DNA of 64,000 nucleotides from Rapana venosa (taxonomy: Eukaryota > Mollusca > Gastropoda > Neogastropoda > Muricidae). The notes under the pieces were generated by a model that worked only from the letters and a program-made list of their open reading frames with translations, was not told the origin of the DNA and searched no databases. Location of the stretch: assembly GCA_028751875.1 (NCBI GenBank), contig CM054135.1, positions 63,152,429 through 63,216,428 on the forward strand. The letters run 5' to 3'. The position numbers were made by a program, and so were the translations under genes. Numbering within the stretch: the first letter of the stretch is position 1; each line of letters begins with the position of its first letter. Below, one piece after another: positions 1-13,160 of the stretch.

Positions 1-45
<45 letters not shown>

Positions 46-80
46 CTTCTTCTAAAATCACTTTTAAGTGGATAGACGTT

Positions 81-135
<55 letters not shown>

Positions 136-240
136 CCTATCTAAAACCACTTTTATGGATAGACTTCACACACACACACACACAACACCAAACACACACA
201 CACACACACACACACATTCAAAAAAAACTAACATAACTAA
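1..240. repeat. (CA)n microsatellite array with embedded duplicated unit
   Basis: Three CA tracts (1-43, about 84-133, about 168-217) are separated by two diverged copies of a short unit containing ctaaaa-cactttta-ggatagac. A short ACTA repeat follows to about 256. Confidence 0.9.
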
Positions 241-479
241 CTAACTAACTAACTAAAAAAAGCAACACCTTACCTTTCTGGCGCAGAAATGGCACCACAA
301 GACAAGACAGAATCCCAACTGGCCTAGCCTACACAGATCGCGCAGTTCAGTGCAGGCAGGGAATCACACACAACGAGGTGAGACACAACTAGCTGTCTAC
401 CTACCTGACTGACCGCGATACCTTCTAACCTTTCCCTCGGTCCCCTCCCTGTGTTTGATGTTTTGGCACCAGCGCGCAT

Positions 480-660
480 GGTAACATCTCGCCTGTTAGG
501 TAGCGCTGCTCAGGTGGGGGGGGGGGGGGGGAGGGGGGGGGGGGAGGGGGGGGGGGTGGACACACTCTACTGACAGGCAGTCGTTTTGATCTTGTTTTCA
601 TTTCAATTGTACGTGTATCAGTGTCAGATCCTGCATTGTTGTTGTTGGTGTTGTTGACTT
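480..660 (-). repeat. Dispersed repeat copy (unclassified)
   Basis: On the - strand this interval matches 39520-39640 on +: both contain atgcaggatctgacactgat, then acacgtacaatt-aaatgaaaacaaga, tgcctgtcagtagagtgtgtcc and a GAGCAGCGC segment. This copy is interrupted by long poly(G) tracts at about 516-557. No transposase or RT signature is visible, so the class is unknown. Confidence 0.6.
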
Positions 661-695
661 CAATTTTACGTCTGTTCGCTTTTAGTGATATTAGA

Positions 696-726
<31 letters not shown>

Positions 727-2469
727 AAAACACGGGAGATGTGGATGTGTTGTTTTGAAAAAAAAAACACATTCGAAAAAAAATTTGGGAAATGCAACGG
801 GAAATTTTTAAAAAAAACAATTATAAAAAAACCAAATATTGACGTTAATGAAAATAAAACCCAAATGCCCTAGGGGGGGGGAACGGTTTGACAAGACCTT
901 TCAAAATTTTCAAATCCCATTTTTTTGGGATTATAAATGTGTGGTGGGGGCATGAAAGGTTTTCACTCGGAGCCCAAAAAATTTTAATAAAGTATTAGTG
1001 TTATTCTCACCACAAGGCATTTACCATTTTTGCAAAATTTGGTTATCAATGCTTTTAGTTTTATTCTATAGAAAAAATTTATTAATTTTTCCTTGACGAA
1101 AAAAACCCTTGTACTAATTTTCTGAAGGGTTCCCCACTTTTAAAATTTTCGGTATTGATTGCAGTTTATTTAAAAGTCTTCTTTTTTGCTGATTACTTTC
1201 AGTGCCCTTTTCCCCATGTTTTTTTGTTTAGTAAGCATACCCTTTTTTGGTAAGGAAAAAGGGCACATGAAATTTTTTATTGCACCCCGCCCTTTTTTTG
1301 ATCCTTTTGGCGCTCTACCCGCCCCTCATTTGGACAAAAAACCCGTGTGTGAAGGCACCCAAAAAAAATTACCCTTTATCCCCTTTTAAAGGTTAAGAGA
1401 TAAGAAAAAATTTTAAAATTATAAACAAGGGAAAATCAAAAAAATATAGGAAAGGGAACCCCTTTTATTTTTGGGCTACAAGTTCTGCTGTTAAAATTAT
1501 CGAGTGATGTTTTCCAAAAATTTGATTTTTAAATTTTTTTTAAAGCTGGTATAAAAAAGCAGAACCCGTTTTTTGTTTCCCTAGACGTGTTTGTCTGTTT
1601 TTAAATTTGTAATTGGGTCAAAATTTTTTTATGTTGGTGTGGGTTGGGACATCGGGAAAACCATTATTTTTGGGGTTGTCATTTTTGTTTTCTTTGACAC
1701 CTCTATTTTAAAAATGTGCTTTTTTTCATCCCCCATGTGTGGCGGTTAAGAATTTGCTTCCCCATGGGGCCCCAATGCGGTGGGGTTTTTGCTTCAGATT
1801 TTTTGTACCAGATCAGACACTATGAAACTGATGGGCTTTTAAAGGGGATAACGGTAATTTCGCTTTTTTTAAAAAGGAAAAATTAAAACCCTCTGTTTTT
1901 TTCTTTCAAATTTCTTCTGAAAAAAAATTTTTTTGTCGTTTTGTTTCTAACCCAAATTTTTTTGCAAATGCCTTTGGGAGGGTTAATCATCTAAAGGAAA
2001 TTTGCCGACTTCGTTTTAGGTTCCCGGGCTGGGGCGTGTTTTAAGGACCCCCAAAAAGCCGCCTGTATGCGGGCGCCCTTACTTTGAAAATTTTTTAAAA
2101 GGAAAAAACTTAGGCGCACTGAAAAAGCCCTCTTGGGCCCCTCCCGTTAATTTTGAACGAATAAGGGATGTCGCTAAAAAATTTCATATTTAATGGGGGT
2201 TTTTGGGCCCCAGAACTGTTTCCCTTCCCCATCTTAAAAATTTTAAGCTTTTTTTGGGCTTTAGGAAAATTTGTCTTCAATAGTGTTTCCAAAGTTAGTT
2301 TAAAAAAGGGGAAAAAAAACCCCCAAGAACTTTAGGGTGTTTTTAAAATCAATCTTGTTGGCCCCAATTCTAAATGCTGGTAGGTATCGGGTTTGCTTCC
2401 ATTGTTAAAAACACAGTGTACGTTTTTTCTGGGGAAAAAGAAAATCCTTTTTTCGAGCGTAAAATTTTC

Positions 2470-3180
2470 GATGTTTTTAAAGGGGTTTTTGGGTATCCCT
2501 TTTTTTAATGTATTTTAATGTTTTTTTGGGTTTGTTTCTTTTAATAGAAACTTTCACCCAAATTTTAAACCCTTTTTTTTTTTTATATAATTGCATTTGA
2601 AATGAGCGTTCCCTTTCGACAATTTCATAGGAAGTTTCTTTGCAGAAAAACTTTAAATAGAGAGGCGTTATTACAAAAACCTTTTGGGGAAGCCCCATTG
2701 AAGAAAATCTAAAACAAGAAAAAGTTTTAGTTCTAACGGGTTTACTTCTATTGGGTAAAAAAAACTTTAAATTTTTAATTATAAAATCCCCAAAAAAACC
2801 CGCCCTTTAGTTTACACAGCAATTTTGAGGGCCAAAACTTGATCATACGCTCTTTTTATATCAAAAAAATGTTGAAGAACGTTCTTTTTTCTGAAAACTA
2901 AATTTTTTTATATGCGTTGATAGTTAAAAAAAATTTATCTTTTTGCGATCTGTTTTTTCAAAAAACCCCGCTTGATTGCCGGGTTTTTTTTATTTTTTTT
3001 CACAGAAGTCATCGGGCCTTTTAAGAATAATTCTCCCCTTTAGCTTCCCGGGGTTTTGTGAGGTCAAAGCAATTGGCCTGTAGCTAGTTTTGTCTGTTCT
3101 GGGCTTTCCCCGTTTATAAATTGGGGAAGGGACAATAGATTTTTTCCAATCACGGGCCAAACCCTTCAAAAAAAACAAAA
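2470..3180 (-). mobile_element. Non-LTR retrotransposon RT remnant (I/Jockey-like)
   Basis: At 2990-3178 the - strand reads WKKSIVPSPIYKRGKPRTDK then TSYRPIALTS, the conserved finger/palm entry of non-LTR reverse transcriptases. Further along, 2477-2698 begins GLPQ, where the GVPQGS motif is expected, and reaches QMQLY where YADD should follow; the DD is replaced by a run of A and G. The order and spacing fit one RT whose sequence is smeared. The clade is tentative. Confidence 0.6.
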
Positions 3181-4958
3181 AATTGAAAGTTTATGCAAGT
3201 AGAAAAAAAGTTTTTTTTGGTAGTTGTTTTAGAAAGGGTAAATTTGAAACTGATCAAACCCGACAGATGTTTTTTAGTAGAAAGAGACAGTAAAGAATCT
3301 CTAACTTCAATCCATGATATTGGAGCTTTAAATGCTTTTGAACGGGTTGTCAGAGTTTTGGGTCTTTTTTCTTGTTTTTTTTATCTTTTTGTTCTTTTTG
3401 TGTTACACTTAAGTGAAAACCCTTTTCAAGACGCATCGTTTTTTAAAAAAATTATCTGAAAATCCCCTTCTGCCTTTTCAAAATTTGATGAAATTTTTTT
3501 TTGTTTTCCAGTCTCACGGGTTTAAATTTGGGTTTTAAACAAAACCCCTTTTTTTTAAATTTCATGAAATTTTTAAAAACCCTTTTTTAAAGGCCCTTAG
3601 TTTTAAAATTTCCCCGGGGGGTTTACAAAGAGAATTTCCAAAAAATGTCCTTAGCCTGAGTTACAAAAAGGTTAAAAATGAATTTTAGCTTGTTTTTTTT
3701 TTTACATTATTTTTGTGTTTTATTTTTAGATAAATTTTATACATTGAGCGTTTACTATTAACTGCTTCCTCACGGGCCGGGTTGCCACCGGATATTTCCC
3801 TGATGTTTATTTATTTTTTTCCGTTTTTAATTTTGGGGGTAGTTTAAAATGGCGCATTAAGAATGGTCTCATAAAAAGGGGGGGAAAAAAAAGTGGGCAA
3901 TGTTGGGCAGTGTATAGTGCAGTGTTTTTAAAATGCAAAGGATATCTTCAAACTTTGCCAAACAGCTTTTTTATAGTTAAATTTTGGGGTTTTGTCTTTC
4001 TGAGCACACAAAAAAGTTTTGTTCCGCAAAAAATTGTGATAAAAGGCAGGTGATCAATGCCAAGGGGTTATTTTTATGTTTACCCTCACACTTTGGAGCT
4101 AATGCAGGAGGGCACAAATGACGATCTAAGGTGATGCTTTGTGACTAGCAATTTTTTGGAATTCTTGTGACCCCTGCCGTCATTTAGCAAAATAGACAGG
4201 AGGGCAACTTTTGTTTTCTACAAAACGATTTTGAGATTTTTTTCTAAATTCTTTAAACCAGAAGGGGGCATGGCATTAAAAAACTCCTGCAATGAAAACC
4301 CCCTTTTCATTTTCTTTTTAAAGGGTTTGGGTATCCCCTCAGTATTTAGATTAAATTTTGGTTTCCCTTTGGGGAAGGGTATACGAACAGTATTTATTAT
4401 TATTTTCTTTCCAAAAACCCACTTCTGTGCTCCCTGAAAGTTTAAACGAAAATCTGGTTAGGCACTGGGAAGGACACATGCAGTAATCCCCCCCTTCTGA
4501 ATATATATGGGGTGCACTGATTTTGGTTTCGCATCGACTTGCTGATAGACAAAGGGGATAAAAGTTTTCCAGAGCTTGGGAATTTCTTTTATTTACTTTG
4601 AGTGATTTTAACATCACTATTTTAATGTTTTTCAGCAAGATGCTGTATTAAAAATGGCAAAATTAGTGGGGAAAAAGATCTAGATTTTTCCCTGCATGTT
4701 CCGCATTGTTTTTTTGTTGGAGGTGTCTTTTCAAATTTAATTTGACAATTTGTGGAAAAAACTGATCCACTTCCTGAGTTGCCCCCCATAAAGATCGCTC
4801 AATTTCCCCTGTGGGAGGTTTCTTCTTAAACCCACCACCAATTTGCCAGTGTAATAAACTTTAGGTAGTAGTTTTAGATTACGCTGAATACTTTCTTGCC
4901 AAAATTTTAAAACAAAGGGTTTACCTAGATTTGACTAATTTGTTAGCTTAACCCCCCC

Positions 4959-4991
<33 letters not shown>

Positions 4992-6249
4992 TTTTAAATT
5001 TTTTTTTCCCCCCGCCCCCCCCCCCCCCCCCCCCCCCTTTTTTTTTTGTAAAAACAAGTTTCCCTTTTTTTTTTTTTTTTTAAACTCTAGCAGAAAGGGC
5101 CCTTGTTTCTCATCACGTGACTATTAGTAAACCACTGTTTTGTTGTCTTGTTTGTTTGAATTTCGGGCAGGGCTACTTTTAGTTTGAATGGGGAAAGGGT
5201 TTTCTTAGTGTTGGGTATCCCCCTGCTAAGTTTGGTTTTCACCAGTTGGGGTCAAAAATCTCTCTCCCCTTTTTTTTTCCCCTCTCTCTCTCTTCTCTCT
5301 CTCTCTCTCTTCTTCTCTCTCTCCCCTTTTTTTTTGTTTGTTTTTTGTTGTTTTTTGGTTTTTGGGCTTTTTTTTTTTTTTTTATCGCTTTTTCATTGAT
5401 TGGATTTTGTTGGTGCCGATTGGATTTTTTTGATGGGCCCGGGGGTTTTTTTTGCAATCTTCTCTCTCTCTCTCTCTCTCTTCTCTTTTTCTCCCCTCTC
5501 TCTTTTCTCTTTTCTCTCTCTCTCACACCCCACACAACACCAAAACCCCCCACACACCGCATCCAAAAATAACGTTGTATATGGGTTTGGTTTTAAAATT
5601 TTTAGTTTTGGTTTTTTAAAAACAGTCCCCTTTCAGGGCTTTTGGGGTATGAAAAAAAAATATGTTTAATACTTATGTTACCCCGGGAATAAAGATTATA
5701 ACAAACAATCTGTGATTGCCTTTTCTGTCTGCCTGCCGTGTACTTTGGCTGGCTGCTGTTGTCTGTCTGTATTTATTATCTATCCAAACTATCTTTCTGT
5801 TTTTTTAATAAGAAAAAAGAAGAAGAAGAAGAAAAAGAAGGGAAAAAGAATAATAAGAAGGGGTAATAAAAATATGGGTTTTTTTAAAACGCTGAATCGG
5901 GAAAGAAAAAAATTTAAAGCCCCCAGATAAATTTTTTTTTTTTTATGGTGTGTATGGGGGTTTTTTAAAATTTTGTCCCACTTTTTCCCCCCGGACAAAA
6001 AGGGCCTCTCTTTCGAACAGCGGAACATTTTTAAACGGTGCGAAAGATGTTCTGAATGCGTTGCCACGGGGCCTCGGTTTATAGTCTATCCGTTTTTTTG
6101 CATGCAAGCATTTGATTTTAATTTTCTAAAAGTTTACGATCTACGATTTTAAAATCATCGAATTTTTGATTTAACTGTCTGTTGCTCAAAAGAGATAATG
6201 TTAAGTTTTTTCAATGTTTTAATGCTACCATACATAACCTCACGGTGAA

Positions 6250-6575
6250 AGGGTGGGGGGGGAGATTGGGGGGGGGGGGGGGTGCGTGCATGCGGGGGCG
6301 TGCGTGTTTTTGCTTTGTGTGTGTGTGGGGGGCAGTGTTTCATATTGTACCTATTTGTCAGTCAAAAAATGGGACTGGTGTGTGGTGTGTGGTGGTGCTT
6401 TGCGTGCTGCGTGCATGTGTTTTTGTGAATTTTTTGTTGAAGTTTGGAATGTTTTTACCAAAAAATTTAAATGTAGCTGTCTTGTGTCTTTCGAGATCTG
6501 ATTTGTTTAAAAATTGCTTGTCAGTTTCGTAATTGCCCTTTGTGGGGGATTACAGCGTTTTGACTTGACTTGACC
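6250..6575 (+). mobile_element. CR1/Rex1-like LINE, 3' end only
   Basis: The GT-rich tract, then cttgtgtctt, cagt-tcgtaattgcc and the ending gttttgacttgacttgac match the 3' ends at 9420-9478 and 42600-42715. The copy is heavily smeared. Confidence 0.65.
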
Positions 6576-6999
6576 GACCTGCACTTAGTCATTTTTAGAT
6601 CAGGGGGAAAAACGATAGACCCTTGCTTCGGCCCCAAAACTTGGTTGCAAAAAAGTTGTTGCTTCACTTTTTGCTGAGATCCCTGCCCAGTTCTGTCAAA
6701 TTTGTTGCAGTTGTGTCAATTTTTTTGCATTGCTGCAAATTTTCATCCCTTCCTGTGATGAAAAGGTGAGTACGGAAAGCCGCACTGTCAAATTAAAAAC
6801 TCCTTCTGACTTGCCTGGGGTGTGTGGGGTGTGTGTGTGGGTGTTAAAAACAGCTTTCTTAAAAAGAAAAAAGTGAAATCCTGGAGCGTGCTTTTGTATT
6901 AGATAAAAAAGGACCCTTTTTTTTTTAAACGCTTATGTATGAAAATTATGCCAAAAATCTAGTATCAATCATTGCTGTTTGTATTCTTTTAATAATTTT

Positions 7000-7915
7000 T
7001 TATGCCACAAAGAAATAATGTACAATCAATTAAGAGCTGCTTCAAAAGTAAGAAGCTCAAAGAGGTAGAGATGTGCTACTTTTGTTGGGTCTTTGATAAG
7101 TGGACCATATATCTTTCATCACAAAATAAGTGGGAAACAATTGGCCAGTATGGTGTTTCCCATGCCAATATTGTAGAGGAGGGTCCAAAGTATGTGTATG
7201 CCAAAATTCAGGCGGTCACTCTCATTTGCAGGGTTTGACCAATATTCTTGCATTGGCAGCTGGACTACACAGTTTCTGATTCTTAAATATGGCCAGACAT
7301 TTAAATGAATTGGGAAGGTCAAAATTAGCATAAAGTAGTGTTGCTTACTTTCAGTTGTGGTATTTATCCTAGATCTCATATCCTACATCGCACCAGTAGC
7401 AACGCCATTTGCATGAAGTCTGCTAGGGTGCTCACACAAAAGTGGTTACCCAGTTAGGCATATTTTCAGTTTTAACTATTTTGAAGTTTTACTGTTATTT
7501 CTAAAATTTTATGACAAAGGGGCTCCTGATTTTTAAATTATCCTATCAAAGAACAGAGATTTTTTTTAAAAAAAATAGTACAAATTTAAATGTCATAAAG
7601 TTCTTTTTAGGCTAGGGGGAAAGTGGAAAGTGAAAACCCCCAGGCTGTGTGTGTCAGAGGTTGGCAGTCGGTGGCTTCTGGGAGGGTCCAGACTTATCTA
7701 TCTAAAACCCAAAGTGTCAAGGGTCGTCCAGTTCCAGAGGGTTGTGTACTTAATTGTTTACCATGTCTCCCACAGGACACAGATTCATTGTTTCCCACGC
7801 GAATATTGTTCACAATTGGTCCTAAGTATAGTATGCAAACTGGCTTCCATCACTCTCTAAGTCGCTTAGAAAAGTTTGGCAGTGAACTTTCCTTTGAAAA
7901 TTCTTCCAACTGCAC
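7000..7915. other. Unassigned sequence
   Basis: Readable, non-smeared sequence of about 0.9 kb with short ORFs on both strands. The + ORFs at 7002-7238 and 7623-8048 have no motif I recognise; the end of the second runs into the LINE below. No gene is called. Confidence 0.3.
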
Positions 7916-7919
7916 CAAG

Positions 7920-9478
7920 ACTGATAGGTTTTGGAAGGGAACATCAAAAAAAGAAAAGAGGAAAGAAATGGGGCCCATGAGACAAAGACTGAAAACATTC
8001 AAATCATCCAAACCCTGCTACCAACAGTCTTTATTGTCCAATGTCTAACCCCTTTGGGAAACCAAAAACAAATGAGCTTCAGGCAAATGTTAATTATATG
8101 CTGAGTACGGCTGGCCTGCTCACTTTGACAGAACTAGCTGACAGACAGTGTACCCAGCAGTGAGCTGTCTATAAATAGCTTTGACAGCCTTTTTCCTCCG
8201 GGACAGAGCCCAAAGTGCCACATGGAAAAAACCCAGGGTGGTGACCTCTGTTTCTACATCAACAAGAAATGGTGTAAGGAATGTAACCATTCGGCCTCTT
8301 TGTGTGTGGAAGACATAGAACAGTTGACCATACCACCTCCAGTGGGAATTCCACAAACTATTTTTTACCCTAGTTATAATTATTCATCCCAAAGCTAATG
8401 TTTACCAGAGCATCCAAAATATTTTAAAACACCTGATTTGTTAGATTCCATATGCCCTGATGCTCCTAAGTTCATCCTGAGTGATTTTAACAGCTGTTTT
8501 TCTCAGTAAATGCTGAAGAAATTATGAACAGTTTGGTGACCTACCCCTATGCAGAATATGACCGTCAACTTGTCTACAAGTCCTACATAAGAGTGTTCTA
8601 AGTTTTGCTTTATCTGTTGGACAAAAAAAACTAAGTGTTAAAAACAAGAATAGTCTTCGGAGAATTTTGTTAGAATCTGCTCAAAATAATTGGAGAAGAA
8701 CAAAGAGATCTCAAGCCGTACTGGGGATCAGCAACTTGTGTGCAAAGCGACTGCCAATCTTGGCTGATCCATCCCATGCTATCTCTTGGAATTTCAGTTT
8801 ATTGCCTTCAGGACACCCTTTCAGTGCTCCAACTGTAAAAACAAATAGAAAAAGAAATTTGTTTGTTCCAGTAGTCATTCAAATTCTAAATTCAAACAGC
8901 CACTGACCAAACAGTCTTACATTCTCTGATATACCCTCCTGATTGTCAAGTGTGTGTGTGTGTGTGTTGTGTCATGAAAAATAAGTACTCCTGTATCTTA
9001 CTTTTGGCCTAAATGATTTTTAAATTGTGTGTGGTAAGTTTATGTCTATACTATTACTAGTCAATGGAATATTATGGTGTGTGCGCGCATGTGTGTGTGT
9101 GCATGTGTGTGTTTACTAGTTGATAGTCTTTATAAGATTGTATTCAATATATTGGTGCTTTGTATGGGTGTGCATGCGTGTGTGAGTGGGCGGGTGTGCG
9201 CGCGTAAATAATATAGTTCATATGTCTTTTCCAATTTTTTTTTTTTACATTGTTATTCCTACATTGATTGTGTGTGTGCCTGGTTTGTGTGGGTGATTTT
9301 TTTTTTTTTTTTTTTTTTGGGGGGGGGGGTGTGGGCAAGCTATTCTTGGAATGTTCATAACAATTTGAAATGTATTTTTTCTTGTTTTCTTTTGAGATTA
9401 ATTATTCGTATCAATGTGCCTGTCAGTATTGTAATTGCCTTCATGAGATGATTAAAGTGTTTTGGACTTGACTTGACT
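7920..9478 (+). mobile_element. CR1/Rex1-like LINE, internally deleted copy
   Basis: The start contains the endonuclease N-terminal region in broken frames (ELQANVNYM, GLLTLTE). The RT core is missing. The C-terminus at 8600-8905 reads VGQKKLSVKNKNSLRRILLE, then RSQAVLGISNLCAKRLPILA and FVPVVIQILNSNSH before the stop. The 3' UTR carries several TG tracts and ends in gtgttttggacttgacttgact. The same parts recur at 37480-39345 (-) and 40670-42715 (+). Confidence 0.85.
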
Positions 9479-9479
9479 C

Positions 9480-10143
9480 TCACTACAACTTGCCTACTCC
9501 GTGTCCGCCTGGAAGGCTGGCTGATCGCTTCAACGTTCAGTGGCCTGTGAGCCCGCCATTTAACTCACTCTCTTTAACCTTTTGATAATCTTACCGAGCC
9601 GGGCGTAACCCTGTTTTTGAGGTTGACTTCGTTGCTAATAAAACAATGAAGACAGCTCGCTGACGAATTGACGTGTCGTAATCATATGTGGTCGGTCTTT
9701 CTTTCGTTTATCAGTAGGGGGGGGGGAACCAAAGCGTTGAATGGGACAGCGTACGAATCATGAAACTTAAAACAAAAGAGGATTGAATTGGAGCAGTGTT
9801 CTTCATAAAAGTCTATAAATAATGACGTAGTTTTGTTTTACCACCACAAAGTGCAGGGTATATTTTCAGTACATATGCAAAGTTAGTCTGCATGGATTAT
9901 ACAAATTGTTCTTATTCGGAAAGACGACTGACAGACAGAGCAAGCTGTAACTTTTCCATTGTCATTAGTTATGTATTTATTCTCTTTTAGTAGCTAGATT
10001 TTTTCACATAATAACAGTAAACGAAGCACATAGAACAGACAGCAAGTACACTGCTTTGGTGTTTTTTTGTGTTTGTTTTATCTTTGTTTAATGTTCATTC
10101 ACTACTTTTGAAAAGGACACACAAAAACCCACATTCAAACCAA

Positions 10144-10185
<42 letters not shown>

Positions 10186-11138
10186 TGTATGTATTTTTAA
10201 TATACTCCCAACTAACTACAGAAGAGGTCTTACTGGGGAAGAATATTTTACATCAGCAAACTGATGTTATGAACGCTGATAGTCGTATAAAACTTCTTGA
10301 ACAGTGGCATATTTACATGTATATTTTTATCCTCTTCTTTTTAAACAGGCCAGTAAGGATTGGGCAATTCAAACAATAAATGGTGGATTGAAAGCCATTG
10401 AGAACAACATGTCCCATTTTTAGAATGGTATTCTATGCATTTTGCCTCGTTTATATATTACAGTTTCTAGTTTCCATGAGCAAGAAATATTTTTAAAGTG
10501 TCTTTTCTTCATTTTGGAATGCTTACCTTTTGGCATACTAGCTTACATCAAGCAAATAGCCTGACATATATAAAATTTTTTTAAAGGTGGGGGGAGGGGG
10601 GGGGGGGGGGGTATTATCAGAAAGGTACATGTGGGATTCATAATCATTTCAGTTATGGATATTAAATGAATACCCTCTTATGATAATTAAAGAGGGCTGT
10701 GTGCGCGCTAGATGGTGGGTAGGCATGGGGAAAGGTGGGTCAGGGTTTAAAAACCAAATTTTTCATCTGTCGTTTTAAAAAAGATTTGAAAAGGTAGTTT
10801 TCTCATAGTTTTCCTTTTTTCTGTCTTTTAAATTTTTTTTCCTTTTTTTTTTTTTTACACCATGTATCAAGTTGGGCATACCCCCACCCACACCCCTACG
10901 TGTGTCATTAAAAGTGATCCACCTTTTCAACAATAACAAAAAAGGAAAAGTCCTTAAACAAACATGCTTTATCATTTGGGGGCCCTTTATTTCTTTGGCA
11001 CTATCATTTTTTGCTTTTAATCTTTGTCATCTATCTAACCATTTGGGGGGTGGTGGGGCCGATATAACAAGGCCCCCAGTGCTTATTCATTACTAAAATA
11101 AAAGAATATGATTTGTTGTATTTTAGGTCTTTTATTAT
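9480..11138. other. Intergenic, no gene seen; CT and G tracts
   Basis: Contains (CT)n at 10147-10181 and a poly(G) tract at about 10588-10611. The 9480-9700 stretch is unusually CpG-containing but has no coding I can support. Confidence 0.4.
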
Positions 11139-11139
11139 T

Positions 11140-11412
11140 TGGGCAGGGAGGCACCGTGTCGAGAGGTTTTGCGGTCAATTCGTGATCCAGAGGTGCGGGT
11201 TTGATCCCGCTCGGCTCGTGTTGTGTCCTTGGAAAGGACACTTTATCCTAATTTCCTCACTCCACCAGGTGTAAGTGTGGTACAGCTCTGTGGGGTGATC
11301 TGGCACAGACTAGCCGTCCTGTCACAGGGTGGGAAAAACCCAGTTCGCTTAACGCTACAGAAACGGGATAAGCTCCGGGTCTATGGGCCTTTGTCTGAAG
11401 AACATACTATTA
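11140..11412 (+). mobile_element. tRNA-derived SINE
   Basis: Pol III B box GGTTTGATCCC at 11198-11208. It is followed by a body shared with 12452-12705: cctt-ggaaa-gacacttta, cactccacc-aggtgta, ctgtcacaggg, gctacagaaacgggataagc. It ends near gaacatact. Confidence 0.85.
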
Positions 11413-11477
11413 TTTGGGTTTTTTTGGGTTTTGTTTGTTTAAAGGGGCGATATTTTGGTTATATAGTTGTTTAAAAA

Positions 11478-11775
11478 ACCCTTTTGGGTGAGACTATAAA
11501 ACCGAGGCCCGTGGGGCGAACCCATGCAGAACATCTTGCCCACATGTTAAATCCTGTTCCGCTTTTCGAAAGAGTAGGCCATTGTGTGCCGGTGGGAACA
11601 ATGACAGAATTTACAAAACCGCATACACACGGGGACTGGATGTTTTTAAAAAAAAAGTGAAAGCACATGAGTGTTATATCCATTATCCTTGGAAAAAAAA
11701 AATCATCTGAGCACTTTGATTTGTTGCTTTACAAGATTTAGCTCTATATAAATTCCAATTATTATTATTTAAATC
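11478..11775 (+). mobile_element. SINE (type with GAGACTATAAACCGAGG body), partial
   Basis: Body gggtgagactataaaaccga then ggccattgtgtgccggtggg and cacacggggactggatg. The same body occurs at 19965-20190, 46990-47275 and 59140-59290. The tail includes the tttacaagatttagctctat motif and an ATT repeat common to LINE/SINE 3' ends here. The head is missing or smeared. Confidence 0.75.
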
Positions 11776-12451
11776 TCAATTTGTGTATTTTAATGTAGTT
11801 TATGTGTGGTGATATGTTGTTGTATATGAATGTATTGCTATAGACTTTTTTGTTTATAATGTAAAGCTCTTTGTACTACCCATATAAAAGAGAAGGAAAT
11901 CTCTCTCTCTTCAGATATTTCTTTTTTAATATACTATTTGTTCTTGTTGAATTTGAGCAGGGGGGTTTGTGGTTAATTCTGTCACTTAGATGTCATATGT
12001 TGTTTCTTCTTACAAGTTACTTTCTCCACAATCATTCTTTCATAAATTCATGCCAGTATAACAAGTTAAAATGACCAAACACAAAAAGTAATGATGATGA
12101 TGATAATGATGGTTTGGGTGTATGTATATGTGCATGTGGTATGTGTGTGTGTATGTGTGTAGTGTAGTGTAATGTAGTGTAGTGTGTTGTTTTTGTTGTT
12201 GCTGCTGCTATTGTCGTTCAAGGGGAAAGACTACTGCTTTAATTTCTGCTTCCCCAACTGGGAAAAAAACCAAAGAAATGTTACCCTATAGGCATATAAC
12301 GCCCTATCCTCCCCTGAAACAAAACACTTTCTGGCTCACATATGGAATACTCATAGCTTAATGCCCCATCCAGAAGCATGGGTGTTTTTTTTATTAACTT
12401 AGCCTGAATGAACTATGTAACAGGAGATCTTTGCAACCTGTCCACTTTTAT

Positions 12452-12705
12452 CGTGATCCAGATGGTCGCGGGTTCGATCCCCGCGTCGGCTCGGTGTTGT
12501 GCCCTTGGGAAAGACACTTTACTCCTATTTTCTTCACTCCACCCAGGTGTACAAGTGGGTACCCAGCTCTGCTGGGGAAGTATCTGGCGACAGACTAGCG
12601 TCCTGTCACAGGGGTGGTGAACAAACCATCAGTTTTGCTTTAACGCTACAGAAACGCGGGATAAGCTCTGGCTCTATGGGCCTTCTGGCTCGAAAAGAAC
12701 ATACT
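12452..12705 (+). mobile_element. tRNA-derived SINE with target-site duplication
   Basis: Same family as 11140-11412, 5'-truncated within the tRNA head. The B box GGTTCGATCCC is at 12471-12481. It is flanked by tgtccacttttat at 12439-12451 and the same word with one extra T at 12707-12719, a convincing target-site duplication. Confidence 0.88.
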
Positions 12706-12811
12706 TGTCCACTTTTTATGAATGGCTGATTGTGTTTCTGTGACAGTCGAGATTTGTCATAGTAACACTAATCCAATCAAGCGCAATCATAACTTGCATG
12801 AATTGATAGAT

Positions 12812-13160
12812 GGACGCTAAGCCGAGTGGTTAAGACCTTTTGACTTCAATTGTAGGGTCCATGAATTGTGGGTTGAAACCCAGTGGCCATCTGGTAAATT
12901 AAGGGTGGGATCGATTACGTTACCCAGGCTAATTCAATTTGCAGACCTGCCATGCCTTAATCCTTTCGTGTATAAAATACATATGCTTTAAATGTATATG
13001 CATGTTAAAGATCCCCGTAATTTCTTGTCTGTTGGGTTGGGTTTTACGGGAAACAGGAACATACTCAGCATACATCCCGAAGTTAAAATTGCGCAACCTT
13101 CTTGTGGAGGAACAACGTCGCTTACGCAAAATCTCCATTGGTGAACCTCCGAAAATCCAG
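12812..13160 (+). mobile_element. tRNA-derived SINE (second family)
   Basis: A-box-like aagccgagtggttaag and B-box-like GGTTGAAACCC (12871-12881). The body includes catgttaaagatccccgtaa and aggaacatactcagcataca then tcccgaagttaaaattgc. Its 3' half is related to the repeats at 47815-47966, 48270-48375 (-) and 59312-59440. Confidence 0.75.

Larger units (their letters stand above)
670..6950. other. Low-quality (homopolymer-smeared) sequence block
   Basis: Abnormal runs of repeated bases (gggg, cccc, tttt, aaaa in close succession) and almost no sustained coding. Poly(C) tracts lie at 696-716, 4952-4991 and 5010-5038, and CT tracts at 5280-5320 and 5459-5524. Apart from the LINE remnants listed separately I see nothing reliable. 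ORFs here are artefacts. Confidence 0.75.

Noticed and set aside
281..480. Possible first exon on the - strand with donor gtaagg near 273
   Set aside because: It adjoins a dispersed repeat and no other exon is within view; not enough support.
425..820. 131-codon ORF on the - strand with proline runs
   Set aside because: The proline tract is poly(G)/poly(C) sequence and the rest is a dispersed repeat; not a protein gene.
5184..5669. Overlapping ORFs rich in S, L, F
   Set aside because: They are translations of CT and T runs in a smeared block.
11190..11215. tRNA gene by B box
   Set aside because: Followed by a repeated SINE body and lacking a foldable tRNA 3' part. The same reasoning applies at 12471, 12871, 39794, 48085, 48650 and 54360.
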